Assembly (NCBI GenBank): GCA_002148405.1
Contig: MUGG01000155.1
Coordinates: 1 to 64,000, forward strand
Direction of reading: 5' to 3'
Length of the DNA stretch: 64,000 bases
Source: Alkalinema sp. CACIAM 70d
Lineage (GTDB): Bacteria; Cyanobacteriota; Cyanobacteriia; Leptolyngbyales; Leptolyngbyaceae
Both the position numbers and the translations under genes were made by a program. The notes beneath the pieces are model-generated. The model searched no databases, was not told the DNA's origin, and saw nothing but the letters and a program-made list of their open reading frames with translations. This document shows positions 61,602 through 64,000 of this stretch, in pieces; within the stretch, counting starts at the first letter, position 1, and each line of letters starts with the position of its first letter.

Positions 61602-61900
61602 GTTTGTTGTGATTCTAGGTTGGTAGTGATTCTAGGTTTGCAAGGCTAGGTGTGAACACTAGGCGTGCAGCCTGGACGCGCTGACCAATCCGATAGACTG
61701 ATTTTAGATGTCAGCCAATTAAACCGTCTTGGGAAGCGGTGATTTAAACTCTTCTCAACTTCATTAACCAGAGGCTCCTCAATACCCTAGGAGCAGCTAC
61801 ACCCTAGGAGTAATCACATCCTAGGAGCAACCACAATATTTGCAGGTTACTAGTGCCTGCAAATTTCCTTACCCTACCCCGCAGTCATGGGGAATCAGCA
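61602..61900. other. Intergenic with short direct repeats
   Basis: 299 bases. GTGATTCTAGGTT occurs twice near 61608-61640, and three 17-base units lie at 61785-61835. No gene. Confidence 0.4.
61785..61835. repeat. Three tandem 17-bp units with CCTAGG core
   Basis: CCCTAGGAGCAGCTACA, CCCTAGGAGTAATCACA and TCCTAGGAGCAACCACA follow one another exactly. The CCTAGG core is palindromic. Placement 66 bases before the next gene suggests regulator binding sites. Confidence 0.7.
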
Positions 61901-63346
61901 ATGACTAAACCTACTGAAAGTAATTCCAACCATGAGGATACCCTAGGTCGGAGCAGCATTAAACGCATTAAAGGCATTGGCAATGTTAAGCAAACATGGC
62001 TCCGCCGAGTCCTAAATATTCGAACGATCGAAGAATTAGCGGAGGCTTCTGCCCAGGATATAGAGGAGGAACTGCGACAAGCAGGACACCCCATCCATCA
62101 GGCTGAGATTTTGGACTGGATTGACCAAGCTAAAGCGCTATTACAAGGGAGTGCAGTGGAATCGATTTCAGACCCTGGACTCGCTAGTGATACCGAATCT
62201 ACTGAAACACTGACTGCCTCAAGTCAGACTCCTCAATCTACGGAATCCATACCTATCGAATCAACATCTGTCGAGTCAACATCTGTCGAGTCAACATCTG
62301 CCGAGTCAATGCTTACAGAATCAATATCTGCGGAATCTGCGGAATGGTCTCGTACAAAGGTCACTGAAACACATGTGGAGACTGTAGGTGCAGTAGTCAC
62401 TCTTTCAGGGAATGATTGGCAACCGATCGTTGGGTTGACTGTTCAAGTTGATCACCGGACATCTAGGAGAGGAATAGAATATCGAAGTATTATCAAGCAC
62501 CAACTCTCCGTTCAAACCCATACATGGACAGGCATGGATTTACAACAGGGACAGGAATGGATGCTCCAACATTTGCACGATGTTATGCAAGATGTAATTC
62601 ATAGCTTGATGCAATTATCTTCAGTAACAGAACAGAAATCATCTGCGTCAACCTCAGAATCTAATATTCAGAAATCTTCAGAACCTACGTCAGCAGCACA
62701 TTTAACTTCGATCGAACTATCCGAATCAGCGATTCCGACAGCCCCCTTACCACAAGAACCCTCGGTGGAAGTCTCTCCCTTGGCCATTCCACCTGCCCAA
62801 CCGGAGGGTTCCCAGCCTACGCCAGTCTCTGTATCAGAAACGGGAATGTCGGGTTCGATTGTAGACTCTGCGATCGAAGCTTCTAGAGAATCTTTTGCGG
62901 AATCCACGGTTCCGCCGCCTAGGATTACAAGGGTTGAAGAAATTGCCTTGGAGATTGCTCAACTGAAGGTTTTTCAACCGCCCTTCTTGCCGGAAGGTAT
63001 GGTCATCACCCGCCAATCTCGAATTGTGCCCCAAGCGTTGAGCAGTCAACAGCCTTTTGCAGTGGAAGTGCAACTGAAATTGACGGGACAAAGTGCAGCG
63101 GCAATGACGCAGCATCTGTTGTCCTATGAAGTCCATGCCGTGGTTCACGATCGGGAAAGTGGAGAGAATCTGGCTCTGGATTTGAGTCGATCGGGCAGAT
63201 TGGCGAATGGGATATTGACCTATACAGCCCGCTTACCTGAAATGACTTTACAACCAGGTCGGTATCGATTGCGGGTGCTGGGAGAGCTACAGGAGGGATT
63301 GGCACAACCTGGGAGTTTCAATGTTCCTCTTTTACAAGTTATATAA
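61901..63346 (+). CDS. Helix-hairpin-helix protein with Ser/Thr/Glu linkers and beta-rich end
   Basis: 481 residues from the ATG at 61901; a GTG at 61853 would add 16. Residues 18-85 form a helix-hairpin-helix-like unit (IKRIKGIGNVKQTWLRRVLN, IRTIEELAEASAQDIEEELRQ), similar to DUF4332-type domains. A low-complexity segment of ESTSVESTS repeats follows (95-150), then a compact domain (160-250; VVTLSGNDWQPIVGLTVQVD), another Ser/Pro linker and a beta-rich C-terminal domain (360-481; FAVEVQLKLTGQ...LQPGRYRLRVLGEL). No catalytic motif is seen. The HHH unit suggests protein or nucleic-acid binding. It sits between a frameshifted protein with a similar C-terminal domain and a SUKH protein. Confidence 0.75.
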   Translation: MTKPTESNSNHEDTLGRSSIKRIKGIGNVKQTWLRRVLNIRTIEELAEASAQDIEEELRQAGHPIHQAEILDWIDQAKALLQGSAVESISDPGLASDTESTETLTASSQTPQSTESIPIESTSVESTSVESTSAESMLTESISAESAEWSRTKVTETHVETVGAVVTLSGNDWQPIVGLTVQVDHRTSRRGIEYRSIIKHQLSVQTHTWTGMDLQQGQEWMLQHLHDVMQDVIHSLMQLSSVTEQKSSASTSESNIQKSSEPTSAAHLTSIELSESAIPTAPLPQEPSVEVSPLAIPPAQPEGSQPTPVSVSETGMSGSIVDSAIEASRESFAESTVPPPRITRVEEIALEIAQLKVFQPPFLPEGMVITRQSRIVPQALSSQQPFAVEVQLKLTGQSAAAMTQHLLSYEVHAVVHDRESGENLALDLSRSGRLANGILTYTARLPEMTLQPGRYRLRVLGELQEGLAQPGSFNVPLLQVI

Positions 63347-63363
63347 AATCCATCACAAAAACG

Positions 63364-64000
63364 ATGAATACTTTTGAATGGGAAAGTTTTTTAAGACACT
63401 GGAGTCGGGCATTCATTGAGTCTAAGCACCATGAAGCAGATGTACTCCCATCGGAAGTGATTGAATCAGGCTGGCTGGGATATCCGGGTGCATCAGAAGA
63501 ACAAATTCGCTATGCAGAAAATCGTTTAGGAATTAGCTTGCCTCCTTCCTATCGGGAATTTCTGAAAGTAACCAATGGTTGGCGGCAAACGACCCCATTT
63601 ATTTATCAGCTCTGGTCTACTCAGGAAATTGACTGGTTAAGCGTAAGACATCCTGACTGGATTAACTCGTTTCTAGAACAGCAGCAACGATTAGAACAAC
63701 GTCATTTCTATATGTCAGTCAATGGTTTAGATCGCAGTGTAAAAAAGTTCTCGATTCCAGATGAAATCTATTTTATTTATGGGGAAGAACAAGATTGTAT
63801 GAACTTACGATCGGAATATTTGCAAACGGCTTTGGAAATTAGTGGTAAAGGGGATTCTGCGATTTATTTGCTGAATCCTCAGGTGGTTACGGAGGAGGGT
63901 GAATGGGAGGCTTGGTTTTTTGGGGATTGGCTCCCCGGTGCCGATCGCTATCGATCGTTCCGTGACTTGATGCAAGCGGAATATCAAAATTTTCTAGAAC
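63364..64000 (+). CDS. SUKH/SMI1-KNR4 family protein, 3' end outside window
   Basis: Open from the ATG at 63364 to the right edge (212 residues visible). The SMI1/KNR4 motif IRYAENRLGISLPPSYREFL is followed by KVTNGWRQ, then IDWLSVRHPDW and a beta-rich region ending WEAWFFGDWLPGADRYRSFRD, which is the SUKH-1 signature (W..G...F..F). SUKH proteins include immunity proteins of polymorphic toxin systems, but many act elsewhere. It starts 18 bases after the helix-hairpin-helix gene, so both are probably co-transcribed. Confidence 0.88.
   Translation, partial: MNTFEWESFLRHWSRAFIESKHHEADVLPSEVIESGWLGYPGASEEQIRYAENRLGISLPPSYREFLKVTNGWRQTTPFIYQLWSTQEIDWLSVRHPDWINSFLEQQQRLEQRHFYMSVNGLDRSVKKFSIPDEIYFIYGEEQDCMNLRSEYLQTALEISGKGDSAIYLLNPQVVTEEGEWEAWFFGDWLPGADRYRSFRDLMQAEYQNFLE

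Overview
The window is cyanobacterial chromosome. The palindrome CGATCG and the HIP1 octamer GCGATCGC occur throughout. The gene content is also diagnostic: phylloquinone methyltransferase, a Cph1-type phytochrome with an Rcp1-like partner, beta-carboxysome shell proteins of the CcmK3/CcmK4 type, an Omp85-lpxC-fabZ-lpxA-lpxB envelope cluster preceded by purC, a glycine-rich RRM protein and a DUF2470 protein. The species cannot be named from the sequence. No rRNA, tRNA, insertion sequence or CRISPR array was seen.

Layout. 0-8 kb: the tail of an SH3-domain protein, a structured RNA with the shape of 6S RNA, a YugP-type metallopeptidase, yqeK-rsfS, a PIG-L deacetylase, a glycosyltransferase, menG and a 1-Cys peroxiredoxin. 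7.6-14 kb: a PPIC-type protein and an ABC exporter with a cyclic-nucleotide-binding-like domain and a degenerate C39 domain, then a peptidoglycan-binding muramidase without a signal peptide and a retropepsin-like protease. 14-18 kb: a response regulator and a CBS/PAS/GAF histidine kinase. 18-22.5 kb: a heptad-repeat lipoprotein, a gene-poor stretch with a perfect CRP-type site, an S9 peptidase and an RRM protein. 22.5-30 kb: the outer-membrane/lipid A cluster and purC. 30-38 kb: J-domain and DUF4112 proteins, a Xi-class GST, a large NACHT NTPase, a B12-radical SAM enzyme and several very small proteins. 38-44.5 kb: a pseudo-receiver, then phytochrome, Rcp1-like regulator and hybrid kinase in one operon. 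44.5-49 kb: a carotenoid-desaturase-like flavoprotein, a TPM protein, DUF2470 and a GT4 glycosyltransferase. 49.3-54.2 kb: a two-gene P-loop ATPase plus NB-ARC/TPR module. 55-56 kb: ccmK3 followed by two ccmK4-like genes. 56.4-59.2 kb: DUF2064, Sua5/YrdC, clpP and a pilin-like protein. 59.7-64 kb: a LuxR-type regulator divergent from a poorly known three-gene group (a frameshifted beta-rich protein, a helix-hairpin-helix protein with a similar beta-rich C-terminus, and a SUKH/SMI1 protein cut by the window edge).

How the parts connect. The lipid A and Omp85 genes serve outer-membrane biogenesis. The phytochrome block is a self-contained red/far-red phosphorelay. The ccmK trio supplies minor carboxysome shell hexamers. 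The least-explained parts, and the best candidates for something new, are the ATPase + NB-ARC/TPR pair (with a very recent exact TPR duplication), the NACHT protein with an unusual alternating polar/hydrophobic repeat domain, and the 61-64 kb group. Both STAND-type loci resemble bacterial NLR-like conflict systems by architecture only; an immune function is inference.
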